Part shown: in pieces, positions 6,365 to 13,426 of the stretch
Position numbering within the stretch: position 1 is the stretch's first letter
Layout: each line of letters begins with the position of its first letter
DNA from: a virus
Reading direction: 5' to 3' (one strand)
Length of the DNA: 30,030 nucleotides
IMG/VR virus record: IMGVR_UViG_3300020215_000426
Coordinates: 1-30,030 of that record
Notes under the pieces: generated by a model
What the model saw: the letters and a program-made list of their open reading frames with translations, nothing else
The model's database searches: none
What the model was told of the DNA's origin: nothing
Translations under genes and position numbers: made by a program

Positions 6365-8653
6365 TCATGCCGCGCCCTCCTCCCATGTTGCCGCCGGGCG
6401 CCCGCTCGGCGCGCGCAGTCCGCTGCGCCGCACCCGGTCCTTGTTGCGGTATTCCTGCACCGTGAACCCCTGTGCGAGCATGGTGTTCAGCAGCGCCTTC
6501 TGAGCGGCGGGCTTTTCGATGCCATGGCGGGCCATCACCGCGGCGATGGACCGGGCCTGATCGGGCGCCAGGCGCGGGCTGTAGGGGCCGTGTGGCGTGC
6601 CCCGCTCGGCCTCCGCACAGATGAGCGCGACGACCTCAGGGTCCGGTCCTTTGGCCCGCGGTGGGGCGTTCGGGAACCACGGCTCAGCCGCTGCCACGTC
6701 CTCACCGTTGGCGAGCGGCCAGGCCACCATCTCGTGCCAGCGGGCTTCGCTCGCCGGGCTGTAGTTCGCCTTTGCGCTGTCCACACGAAAGAACGACCGC
6801 CGCCGGTCGCGCGGCACGCCGACCTCATCGGCCTCTTCCACCGTCATGGGCGTAACCGTCAGGACGATGCGGCAGGCGCCCACGATGGATGACGCTCCAC
6901 GGAGGCTCTCCGGATCGCCGGCCATGCCCCCCTTTCGCGTGTGATGCACCAGCACCACGGCGCAATCCCGGCGCTGCGCCAGCGCCCGCAGATGGGCGAT
7001 CACGAGCCGCAACGCCGTGTTGTCGTTCTCCCCGGCGGTGTGCAGCTCCACCAGCGGATCGAGCACAACCACGTCCGGCTGATGCTCCTCGATGAGGTCT
7101 TCCAGGTCGTGCCATGCGTCCGTGAAGCGGATCATCCCGGTGGCCTGGTCCTGCTCGATCAGAGTGCCAATGGCCTTGGGATGCGCGCGGATGACGCGCC
7201 CGGCGAAGTCCTGCGGCGTGCGCTCGAACTGCCGCAGCGCGGCTGAGTAGCGCCGCCGCTGCTCGTCCTCGTCATCCTCCATGTTGACCGTCAGCACCCG
7301 GTGGGGCTCGCGGCCGATCGGCTTGAAGTCGCCGTAGTCCATATTCAGCGCGAGAGCCGCCGTGCATGCGACGATGTAGCTCGACTTGCCAGCCGAGCCC
7401 GGACCGCCGATCAGGCTCACTGCGCCGCGCATGATGTATCCCGGGGCGATCCACTTGCGCTTCGGAATGGCGGCCTCCGCCCAGTCATCGGCGCACACCC
7501 GGAACGCCGAAGGGCGCTCCCGAGCGGACCGGGGCGGTTCGGGCTGGGCGTTGTGCGGTGGGGCCTCTGCCTCCCCCGCGTCGGGAAAAGGGTCTGGTTC
7601 CCAGCCTGGGTCTGGATCGGGCGGCGGTGGGTCCTCCGCCTGCCGGCGCCAGCCCGCGGCGCGGGCCAGGAAGAAGATGGTCCCGGCACCGATGCGGTTC
7701 GGCGGCGAGGCCGCGAAATGCGCCCAGCGGTCCAAGCACGCCTGTTCGTCATGCTTGCCGGACTTCGCGGACCAGTCAGCCCAAACGGCGCGTCCCTCCT
7801 CGCTGCCGCCGGTGGCACGCCACACGGCCATGCCCATCCGGTTCCAGTCGTCCCAGGACAGATCGGGATTCGCGACATGGGCCAAGGCCGCCGCCACGTC
7901 TGCCAGGGGCGCCTGCGGCTGGCCCGGGGTGCGACGTCCGGCAATGCCCGCCTGCATGAGGCCCGCGGCTTCCACGGCCTCCTGGAGCGCCGCGAGCGCG
8001 TCATCCAAATGGATTTCCGCCGCCTCGTTGCACTCCACAATGCGGGCGAGCCGCGGTCGGCGCTTCAGGTTCCACGAGCCCGGCCAGCGAAGCGGATGGA
8101 CGGGCGGCGCGGCGGAGCGGTCGGCGCCGACCAGGACTGCGGCCAGCCACCGTGCTTCGCGCAGCTTGGCATGATCCGCGTCAGTCCGTGTCGGTTCGGT
8201 CAGGCGCCAGTGGAAATGCACCTTGGGGTGCAGTTCGCCCGTGTCGGGGTCCAGCCATTCCGATCCGGACTGGACAACCAGCGTCGGCCTGCCGAGCAGC
8301 ATGTCGAGCTTGGCGCGGGCGCGGACAGGTGAGCCTTCGTCAAGTTCGACGGAGAGCGCTACGCCGTTGGCCAGGTGCGCCGCGCCGGCCTTGCGGGCAT
8401 CCCGGAAGGTGGCCACGGGGGGCGCGAACACGGCCGGCTTGTCGCCATTGGCGGCGCGCGCCGCTGCGGCCACAGCCCGCGCAATGATGCGATCCGGTGA
8501 GCCGTTGACGGGTACGCCCTCGATCAGGATCGGAGCCTGCCCGCGGTCGGATTGATGGAATGCGCGCAAGGACACGAAGGTGCCCTCGTCCGCATAGCGG
8601 AACAGCGCGCCGAAGAAGCGGGAGAGTTCGGCTGTGTCGGGGGCGAGGCTCAT
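6365..8653 (-). CDS. Primase-helicase (RepB-like primase, PriCT, RepA-like AAA ATPase)
   Basis: A 762-residue replication protein. Residues about 20-210 fit the RepB/archaeo-eukaryotic-type primase fold: an acidic catalytic stretch SVELDEG (101-107), KVHFHWRL (144-151) and the late motif HPLRWPGSWNLK (186-197). Residues about 250-335 resemble a primase C-terminal (PriCT) helical domain. A Pro/Glu-rich linker (about 338-380) follows. The C-terminal part is a RepA/RecA-fold helicase with Walker A GGPGSAGKSS (416-425), Walker B VVVLDPLVEL and VLVHHTRKGG (sensor-like). It probably primes and unwinds phage DNA at the adjacent iteron array. The start overlaps the HNH stop upstream by 4 nt. The overall arrangement resembles plasmid/phage primase-helicase fusions; I see no frameshift or missing core motif. 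Confidence 0.88.
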   Translation of the reverse strand: MSLAPDTAELSRFFGALFRYADEGTFVSLRAFHQSDRGQAPILIEGVPVNGSPDRIIARAVAAAARAANGDKPAVFAPPVATFRDARKAGAAHLANGVALSVELDEGSPVRARAKLDMLLGRPTLVVQSGSEWLDPDTGELHPKVHFHWRLTEPTRTDADHAKLREARWLAAVLVGADRSAAPPVHPLRWPGSWNLKRRPRLARIVECNEAAEIHLDDALAALQEAVEAAGLMQAGIAGRRTPGQPQAPLADVAAALAHVANPDLSWDDWNRMGMAVWRATGGSEEGRAVWADWSAKSGKHDEQACLDRWAHFAASPPNRIGAGTIFFLARAAGWRRQAEDPPPPDPDPGWEPDPFPDAGEAEAPPHNAQPEPPRSARERPSAFRVCADDWAEAAIPKRKWIAPGYIMRGAVSLIGGPGSAGKSSYIVACTAALALNMDYGDFKPIGREPHRVLTVNMEDDEDEQRRRYSAALRQFERTPQDFAGRVIRAHPKAIGTLIEQDQATGMIRFTDAWHDLEDLIEEHQPDVVVLDPLVELHTAGENDNTALRLVIAHLRALAQRRDCAVVLVHHTRKGGMAGDPESLRGASSIVGACRIVLTVTPMTVEEADEVGVPRDRRRSFFRVDSAKANYSPASEARWHEMVAWPLANGEDVAAAEPWFPNAPPRAKGPDPEVVALICAEAERGTPHGPYSPRLAPDQARSIAAVMARHGIEKPAAQKALLNTMLAQGFTVQEYRNKDRVRRSGLRAPSGRPAATWEEGAA

Positions 8654-9279
8654 TCAACCCTCGCCGGCAGATGGGCGTCATGCCATTCGTCGTCCGCGGC
8701 GTGCAGCCGCTCATGGCAAGGGCGGCAGACGGCGCGCATTTCCCACAGGGGAGGGAACAGCCCGAAGGCATAGGTCAGGTGGTGCGCCTGCTCGGCCGGG
8801 GCCTTGCCGCACGCCTCACACTTGAAGCCAGCCCGAGCCAGCACGGCTTGCCGGAACCGGCGCCATTCGGGCGTGTTCCGCACTTCACGGTATTCTTCGC
8901 GCTTCTGATCGGGAGTGATGATACGAGCCCGCGCAGCCGCGTGCTCTGCCTCCCACCGCTCCTGCACGGCCTTCCACCATGCCTCCCGCTTGTCGCCGTC
9001 CCACTCGGGGAAGTCGCTGTAGAACGGGAAGTCATGTCGGCTTAGGGAGCCGGTCAGGGATTTGCCGCACTGGTCGCACTGCAAGGCGACCGACAGGGCG
9101 CCGATGGAGTTCCGGCGCTTGCGCATGGACGCCTGCGTGCCGCCGCAATTGCAGCCGCCCTTCAGTGCGTCGCGCACCCGTTGGCGTGCTGTATCGGAGG
9201 AACAGCGGGGGGCGCCCGTGTCGTTGAAGTCCTGCTCAACGGGCAGAACCATCGGGACCGGGATGGCGCGCTCGCTCAC
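8650..9279 (-). CDS. HNH endonuclease with N-terminal zinc ribbon
   Basis: A 209-residue protein. Cysteine pairs CNCGG (about 43-47) and CDQCG (about 68-72) suggest a zinc-ribbon-like N-terminal domain. A middle helical linker with EWDGDKREAWWKAVQERWEA follows. The C-terminal HNH core has CEACG (about 155), EQAHHLTYAFG with the catalytic-type His pair, and AVCRPCHERLHAAD. HNH proteins of this form sit in the replication modules of many proteobacterial phages; possible roles are recombination-intermediate or foreign-DNA cleavage. Start and stop each overlap neighbours by 4 nt, placing it firmly in the operon between VRR-NUC and primase-helicase. Confidence 0.85.
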   Translation of the reverse strand: MSERAIPVPMVLPVEQDFNDTGAPRCSSDTARQRVRDALKGGCNCGGTQASMRKRRNSIGALSVALQCDQCGKSLTGSLSRHDFPFYSDFPEWDGDKREAWWKAVQERWEAEHAAARARIITPDQKREEYREVRNTPEWRRFRQAVLARAGFKCEACGKAPAEQAHHLTYAFGLFPPLWEMRAVCRPCHERLHAADDEWHDAHLPARVE

Positions 9280-9707
9280 CGCACCACCCCCGCCGCGCGG
9301 AAGACGGCCTGTGCATCGTCGAGCGACCGCACCACGGCGACGCGATGCCCGATGGCGCGCAGCCGCTCGTGGAACTCGATCTGTGCCGCGGTGACGACGC
9401 CGCGCGGCGCCTTGGCCTCCAGGAAGATCACCCCGCCGCCGGGGAGCGCAACGGTGAGGTCCGGTGCGCCCTTGGCAGCCCCGGCCGCGCGGCGCTTGCC
9501 CATCATCGCCCAGCCCTCGCGCTTGTTGTCAGCGCGATAGGGGACTTCGTTCGGGCTGCCCCAGACCACGGCGCCTGGCACGGCGAGCATCAGCCAGTGG
9601 CGGATGGCCTTGACGACGGCGATCTCCGGATTGCCGCGCTTGGCCTTCCGCGACGAGAGGATCACGTCGTCCTCCTCGCCAAGCAGGGTTTCCGCCGGCG
9701 CGCTCAC
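9276..9707 (-). CDS. VRR-NUC domain nuclease
   Basis: A 143-residue single-domain nuclease of the PD-(D/E)xK superfamily. The core is GAPDLTVALPGGGVIFLEAK (about 80-99), giving the D...E-x-K metal site, followed by TAAQIEFHERLRAIGHRVAVV (the Q-containing helix and last strand). VRR-NUC proteins such as phage counterparts of FAN1-type nucleases cut branched or flapped DNA; here it probably processes replication or recombination intermediates. It overlaps both neighbours by 4 nt (ATGA). Residues 20-45 (KAKRGNPEIAVVKAIRHWL) form the usual leading helix. Confidence 0.87.
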   Translation of the reverse strand: MSAPAETLLGEEDDVILSSRKAKRGNPEIAVVKAIRHWLMLAVPGAVVWGSPNEVPYRADNKREGWAMMGKRRAAGAAKGAPDLTVALPGGGVIFLEAKAPRGVVTAAQIEFHERLRAIGHRVAVVRSLDDAQAVFRAAGVVR

Positions 9708-9904
9708 TGGATGCGCACTCCCGCCGCGGTGCGCAGGTAGTGCAGCTTGACGGCCACGGCGTTGGCGCGGCGGATCGGCGGCCCGGGCATCGCATTCAGT
9801 TCGCGCATCAGTTCGGCCAGCCGCCCGTTGTGCAGCCGCGTGCCGATGTGGCGCCGCAGCAGCGCGAGGCGGTCTTCCGTCCAGGGCTGGTGACGGGCGC
9901 TCAT
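9704..9904 (-). CDS. Single-domain GcrA/Myb-like DNA-binding protein
   Basis: A 66-residue protein that is essentially one copy of the repeat found four times in the next gene upstream: PWTEDRLALLRRHIG (7-21), LAELMRELNAMPGPPIRRAN (29-48), then AVAVKLHYL. The shared pattern is W-T-x-x-R-x-x-L, a helix ending L-N-x-x-P-G, and a last helix with A-x-x-L-x-L. This resembles the helix-turn-helix of alphaproteobacterial GcrA and of SANT/Myb folds. It starts with ATG 9904 overlapping the stop of the four-repeat gene by 4 nt, so both are made together. It could pair with, compete with, or regulate the larger protein (inference). Confidence 0.68.
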   Translation of the reverse strand: MSARHQPWTEDRLALLRRHIGTRLHNGRLAELMRELNAMPGPPIRRANAVAVKLHYLRTAAGVRIQ

Positions 9905-11415
9905 GCGCGGCGTTCCTCGCGGACTATCGCCGCGAGGCGGTATATCTCGCGATGCGGCAGTCGCGTGTGCATCTGCACCACGCTCGGATCGGTGCCTCGG
10001 CGGAGCATCGCCAGCGCCTTTTCCGTGCGCGCCTCGACGGAGGACGGCCGGCTTGGATCGTAGGGCGGCGGCTCGTCATCGGCCGGCGGTGCGGGCGGCG
10101 GCGGTTCGCGAGGCGGCAGCGGACGCGTCGCAGGTGCCGCCACAACCTTCGCCGCCGCCGCCGTCCGCCGCGGCAGCTTCAGCGCGCCGACGGCATAGGC
10201 CGACACCTGATGGCCCGGGATGGGATCGCCCGGGAGGGCGTTGAGCATCTCGGCGATCCGCGCGCCGGGCGTGCCCTTGGGCCACTCTGCCCGGATCAGA
10301 TCACGTCGGGCTTCCGTCCACTTCTCCGGCTTGGCTGACGGCGGATTGGCCGGGCGCCGCCGCACATGCGGCCGGGGCGACTTGCGCGGCTTGAACTGGG
10401 TGCCGACTGCCGGGCCAGGCGGACGGCTCAGGCCGAGCACCCAGGCGCGGGCCTTGAGCGCCTTGACCGTGATCTCGCGGTTGCCGAGCGCCGTGATCCG
10501 GCGCGCCAGGTCGGCGAGGTCCACCGTCTTGATCGGATAGTCCGTGCGGAGGAGCTCGTCGCGCTCGGCGCTCCAAAGCCGCGGCGCGCGCTGCTGTTCC
10601 TGCTGTCGCGCCCGGACGTGACGCATCCCCTCCTCGGACCGCTTGAGGCCGAGCTTGCGCGCCTGGACCGAGACTGCCTCGGCGGAGCCGATGTCCATCT
10701 CGCCGGGGATGGCGTTCAGCGCCGTGAGAATGTCCTCTCGCGGATCGCCGCGCTCATAGGCCGCGCGGAGATAGGCCAGGCGCTCGGGGTTCCAGACCAC
10801 GCGCTTTTCGCGTCGGCCGAGGCGCAGTTGCGCGTGGGCGTAGCCGAGCACCTGATGCGTCGTGATCGGCTCGCCGGGCAGGCTGTTCAGCGCCTCGGCG
10901 ATTTCGGCCGCGGAGACGTCGGAGGACCAGAGCCGCGTCAGTTCCGCAATGCGCTCGTCAGTCCACTTGTTCAGGTTTCGGTTCGGTAGGTGCTGCCGGG
11001 GGGCGGCGGCGGCCTCAAGGATGGCGAGGCGGGCCTCGACGCTGGCCAGCCGCTGCATGATGGCGGCGACGGCCTCCTCCTGGAAAAGAGCCGCCGAGGC
11101 GTGAGCCCCGGCGGCAGTTGGGGAGGAAGCACGGCCCGCGGCGGCACCGCCGGCGGACGCCGGCGATCCTGTTCCGGCCCGATCCAGCAGGCCGAGGAAG
11201 TCGTCCCGCGCCACCATGACGACGGCGGGGCCTTGCGCGACCAGCGCGCGGTATTCGTCGAGGGGCGTGGAGACGCCATGCGGAACGGATGCGTCCGCGA
11301 GCGCCCAGCGGGCGTCACGCTCTCGCGATTCCGTCGTCGCGCCGCAACCGGCGGTCTGATCCATGGTTTCCGCGGTGTCGGCGGCAACCGACACCCCCCG
11401 TTTGTTTGCACACAC
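9901..11415 (-). CDS. Protein with four tandem GcrA/Myb-like DNA-binding repeats
   Basis: A 504-residue protein (GTG 11415; in-frame GTG 11394 and ATG 11364 are alternative starts). The N-terminal 140 residues are Ala-rich, with a short coiled coil (EAVAAIMQRLASVEARLAIL). Four related units follow at about 150-201, 207-257, 280-331 and 365-416. Each has an opening W-x-x-E/A-R, a middle helix with IAEALN or similar, a P-G or G-N turn and a last helix ending L-x-L. This is the layout of the GcrA/SANT-type helix-turn-helix. A Pro-rich linker (420-455) leads to a C-terminal helix-turn-helix-like segment (465-500). It lies in the early operon after the CII-like and membrane-protein genes. Repeated DNA-binding units suggest recognition of an array of sites or DNA bridging. 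Function is unknown; GcrA kinship is judged from pattern only. Confidence 0.72.
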   Translation of the reverse strand: MCANKRGVSVAADTAETMDQTAGCGATTESRERDARWALADASVPHGVSTPLDEYRALVAQGPAVVMVARDDFLGLLDRAGTGSPASAGGAAAGRASSPTAAGAHASAALFQEEAVAAIMQRLASVEARLAILEAAAAPRQHLPNRNLNKWTDERIAELTRLWSSDVSAAEIAEALNSLPGEPITTHQVLGYAHAQLRLGRREKRVVWNPERLAYLRAAYERGDPREDILTALNAIPGEMDIGSAEAVSVQARKLGLKRSEEGMRHVRARQQEQQRAPRLWSAERDELLRTDYPIKTVDLADLARRITALGNREITVKALKARAWVLGLSRPPGPAVGTQFKPRKSPRPHVRRRPANPPSAKPEKWTEARRDLIRAEWPKGTPGARIAEMLNALPGDPIPGHQVSAYAVGALKLPRRTAAAAKVVAAPATRPLPPREPPPPAPPADDEPPPYDPSRPSSVEARTEKALAMLRRGTDPSVVQMHTRLPHREIYRLAAIVREERRA

Positions 11416-11421
11416 AAGCCA

Positions 11422-11451
11422 AAGCCCCGTCGGGACCTCCCGGCGGGGCTT
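11422..11451 (-). terminator. Strong hairpin between the membrane-protein gene and the repeat-protein gene
   Basis: AAGCCCCGTCGGGA (11422-11435) pairs with TCCCGGCGGGGCTT (11438-11451): a 14-bp stem with one G-U-type pair and a 2-nt loop. It lies 4 bp after the stop at 11456 and directly before the first possible start of the four-repeat gene. No long T-run follows on the minus strand. It may be a terminator that early transcription must read through, or a translational barrier. Confidence 0.6.
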
Positions 11452-11455
11452 GTCG

Positions 11456-11671
11456 TTAGGCGATCAGGACGTTGACCCAGCTCCATGCCAGGACGGCCAG
11501 CGCCAACAGCACGACCCAGAGAACGCTGCTGGCGGCGAGCACGAGGAGGACAGTCGCGGCGCTTGGCAACGAGCCGGACGAAAAGGTTTCATCGGGCAGC
11601 GGCGGCGCTGAGCGCGCAGCGTATTCAGACTTCTGTGACCGAACGGGCGGAAATGGTGCGATGACGCTCAT
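11456..11671 (-). CDS. Small membrane protein, 71 aa
   Basis: From ATG 11671 the protein is 71 residues: a hydrophilic N-terminus (MSVIAPFPPVRSQKSEYAAR), then a Ser-rich linker, then one long hydrophobic segment from about residue 36 to the end (for example TVLLVLAASSVLWVVLLALA). A single C-terminal membrane anchor is likely. It lies between the CII-like regulator and the hairpin at 11422-11451. Function unknown; superinfection exclusion is one possibility. Confidence 0.6.
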   Translation of the reverse strand: MSVIAPFPPVRSQKSEYAARSAPPLPDETFSSGSLPSAATVLLVLAASSVLWVVLLALAVLAWSWVNVLIA

Positions 11672-11688
11672 GCGGACGCTCTCCCCTG

Positions 11689-12174
11689 CTACCGCGCGAC
11701 GACCAGCCGCGCGGCGGTTGCACACACGCCAGGACCGCGCAGCCGGGCCATCGCGGCACAGGCTGCGCGCTGTAGCTCGTCGAGTTCCGTCAGCAGCCCT
11801 TGCCGCTCGGCCTCAGTGATCTCGCCGTCCTCGATGGCTTCCGCCCAGCGCGTGGCCAGTTCCCCCGCCTCGCGGAACACGGCTGCGATGGCGCGCGCGT
11901 CGGACCCGCCGCCCTCGCCGATGGGCACGAGCACATGGCCCGAGAGCCGCGCGAGCTGCGCGGTGACCAGCGGCGCATGGGCGACGCGTTCGAGGTCCGC
12001 GAGCACGTCCACCGGGACGGAGGTCTCGGCGTGGTGCGGTGACGCGTAGTCCGCGAGCGCGGACTTCTTCACGCGGGTGATGGTGCCCGCGGCCTCGACG
12101 CCGCCGATGCGGAGCAGGAGCGCGGAGGTCGCGGTCTTGAGCGCGGCGACTTCCTGCGGGGTTACGGCGCGCAT
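11689..12174 (-). CDS. CII-like phage regulatory protein (putative)
   Basis: A 161-residue protein starting at ATG 12174, preceded by GGAGGT at the right spacing. Residues 3-75 read as a helix-turn-helix: a first helix (TPQEVAALKTATSALLLRIG), then GVEAAGTITRVKKSALADYAS, then a VPVDVLADLERVA helix and the phrase LARLSGHVLVPI. This is the pattern of the Phage_CP76/CII regulator family. The C-terminal half is helical (EAGELATRWAEAIEDGEITE). Its place directly after Cro in the leftward transcript mirrors lambda cro-cII. It probably influences the lysogeny decision. Family assignment is by pattern, so moderate. Confidence 0.6.
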   Translation of the reverse strand: MRAVTPQEVAALKTATSALLLRIGGVEAAGTITRVKKSALADYASPHHAETSVPVDVLADLERVAHAPLVTAQLARLSGHVLVPIGEGGGSDARAIAAVFREAGELATRWAEAIEDGEITEAERQGLLTELDELQRAACAAMARLRGPGVCATAARLVVAR

Positions 12175-12189
12175 GGCGCACCTCCGCAA

Positions 12190-12431
12190 CGGAACGCTTC
12201 CGCTTGGCCGCCGCTGGGGGCTGGGCCTAGTGCTGGCCGGGCAAGCGCGGAGGCGGTGATGGAGGAGCGGGCCGGCAGCGGCGGGATGCGACTGCCGGCC
12301 CGCGGCGCCGGCCAGGCTGCCGAGGGGAGGGTTGATGCCTGGGCGGCGATTGGGGTGGGCCGGCGCGAACCGTTGACGGCGCGAACCGGCCCGGCCTCGA
12401 TGGCGGGCGGACCAGCCAAGGAGGCAAGGCG
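12190..12431. other. Intergenic region with hairpin and short direct repeats upstream of the lipoprotein gene
   Basis: No gene is seen. A perfect 12-bp inverted repeat, GCGGGCCGGCAG (12267-12278) and CTGCCGGCCCGC (12292-12303), can form a strong hairpin with a 13-nt loop. Further right, GGCGCGAACCG occurs twice (12362-12372 and 12378-12388), 16 bp apart and flanked by GGGCCGG/CCGGCCC. The direct repeats sit 44-70 bp before the lipoprotein start and could be a regulator-binding site. AAGGAGG before 12432 is the lipoprotein ribosome-binding site. Confidence 0.45.
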
Positions 12432-12755
12432 ATGAAGCGATGGATCGTGGCCGCGGCGATGGCGGCGCTGGGCGGGTGCATGGATGACATCCCGCTCACG
12501 GTCCTGCCGCATCCGAGCGACCCGGAGCGTCTGCTGGCCCAGGTGCCCGCGACTGATAACGTGACGCTCATGGACAGCGCCGAGCGGCGCGGTGAACTGA
12601 TCGTCGGGCGGCTCCGGCGCCAGTGCGGCGAGCCCGTGATCGAGGAGACGCGCGTCACGCCGGGCGGAACCGTGGGGTTCTTCCGCGCACCGACGCGCCT
12701 CTACACCATGACCGTGCGCTGCCCCGGCGGGGCCACGCGGCCGGTAGAGCGGTGA
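12432..12755 (+). CDS. Small lipoprotein (possible lysogenic-conversion gene)
   Basis: A 107-residue protein with a typical signal peptide: MKRW, a hydrophobic core VAAAMAALGG and a lipobox ending in Cys16 (ALGGC). The mature part contains two further cysteines (around QCGE and VRCPGG) that could form a disulfide, and a beta-rich look (TPGGTVGFFRAPTRLYTMTV). AAGGAGG lies 7 nt before the ATG. The gene points rightward between Cro and the CII-like gene, against the flow of the lytic operon, so it probably has its own promoter and may be expressed in the lysogen. Phage lipoproteins placed like this often alter the host surface or block superinfection; here that is inference. Confidence 0.75.
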   Translation: MKRWIVAAAMAALGGCMDDIPLTVLPHPSDPERLLAQVPATDNVTLMDSAERRGELIVGRLRRQCGEPVIEETRVTPGGTVGFFRAPTRLYTMTVRCPGGATRPVER

Positions 12756-12772
12756 GAGGTGCGCCGGTGACA

Positions 12773-12970
12773 TCACTTCGCGCGCTCCGGCTCGGGGAAC
12801 AGGTCGGGGCGCAGCCTGTGCGGCGGCAGCCCAGTGACCCGCGAGACGGCGTGGACGCGCGCTGGGGGAACCTGACGCCATTTCACGACCGCGGCGCGCG
12901 TGATGCCGAGAGCCTTGGCGGTCTTCGCCATCAGCCCGCGGGTTGCCCGGATTTGGTCCATTGCCTCCAT
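12773..12970 (-). CDS. Cro-like repressor (YdaS/Cro-type HTH)
   Basis: A 65-residue protein that is almost only a helix-turn-helix: RATRGLMAKTAKALGITRAA (8-27), VVKWRQVPPARVHAVSRVTG (28-47) and the ending LPPHRLRPDLFPEPERA. The KTAKALGITRAAVVKW segment and the VTGLPPHRLRPDLFP ending are characteristic of YdaS/Cro-type phage regulators. It is divergent from the repressor gene, and the 17-bp operator 12979-12995 lies 9 bp before its start. It is the first gene of the leftward lytic operon. The ATG at 12970 is taken; ATG 12961 is an alternative. Confidence 0.82.
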   Translation of the reverse strand: MEAMDQIRATRGLMAKTAKALGITRAAVVKWRQVPPARVHAVSRVTGLPPHRLRPDLFPEPERAK

Positions 12971-12978
12971 GCGGGGAT

Positions 12979-12995
12979 GCTTACCATGCGTAAGC
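12979..12995. promoter_or_regulatory. 17-bp repressor operator (Cro side)
   Basis: GCTTACCATGCGTAAGC is a perfect 6-bp inverted repeat with a 5-bp centre. The same half-sites with the same spacing occur at 13715-13731. Extra half-sites GTAAGC (13026-13031) and GCTTAC (13041-13046) lie between this operator and the repressor start. A possible minus-strand -10 TATTTT (13015-13010) would place it just downstream of the Cro transcription start. Confidence 0.8.
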
Positions 12996-13036
12996 GCGGG
13001 CTGTCCAGCAAAATACTGCCCGCGAGTAAGCGTCAG

Positions 13037-13426
13037 ATGTGCTTACCTAAAGTGGTGGAAATCAAAGACCTAATACGAATCGAGCGGCAGCGTCGGGGTT
13101 GGTCGCAGCGGGCGCTTGCGCGCGCGCTCGGCGTATCGAACGGGCTAGTGGCGCAATGGGAGACCGGCCTGAAGCGGCCCGGGTTCGCCCTGTTCGTTGA
13201 CATTTGCAACGTGTTCGGGCTTTCGGTCCGCGGCTTCACTGGACCGGACGGCCCCTATCAGGGGGAGATCGTGGACGACCCCGACGAGATGACGCTGCTG
13301 ACGCTGTGGCGCGCGTTGCCGCCGGAGGACCGCCCAACGCTCCTGCGCCTCCTGGCTAAGTCGCCCCCCGGGCGCGTAATCGGCGAGGGTCGTGAGGCGC
13401 AGCCGTCGCGGAAGGGCAATGACTAG
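13037..13426 (+). CDS. XRE-family repressor without a LexA-type protease domain
   Basis: From ATG 13037 (GTG 13052 and ATG 12986 are alternatives; the latter lies inside the operator) the protein is 129 residues. The HTH_XRE domain covers about 9-66: IKDLIRIERQRRGWSQRALA, then RALGVSNGLVAQWETGLKRP with the recognition helix, then FVDICNVFGLSVRGF. The short C-terminal part has one conserved-looking helix pair (DEMTLLTLWRALPPEDRPTL), probably for dimerisation. There is no S24/LexA-like peptidase domain, so RecA-stimulated self-cleavage is not expected. It lies between two matching operators and opposite Cro, so it is the best candidate for the lysogeny repressor. Its mRNA may have little or no leader. 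Confidence 0.8.
   Translation: MCLPKVVEIKDLIRIERQRRGWSQRALARALGVSNGLVAQWETGLKRPGFALFVDICNVFGLSVRGFTGPDGPYQGEIVDDPDEMTLLTLWRALPPEDRPTLLRLLAKSPPGRVIGEGREAQPSRKGND

Noticed and set aside
6054-6386. 110-codon minus-strand frame across the iteron region
   Set aside because: The predicted protein has no domain character and repeats the iteron text. The segment is better explained as an origin, and a 44-aa coupled gene starts at 6057.
7301-8332. 343-codon plus-strand frame over the primase-helicase
   Set aside because: A mirror frame of a strongly supported gene; no domain content.
12162-12881. 239-codon minus-strand frame opposite the lipoprotein gene
   Set aside because: No motif; it overlaps the regulatory hairpin, the lipoprotein and part of Cro.
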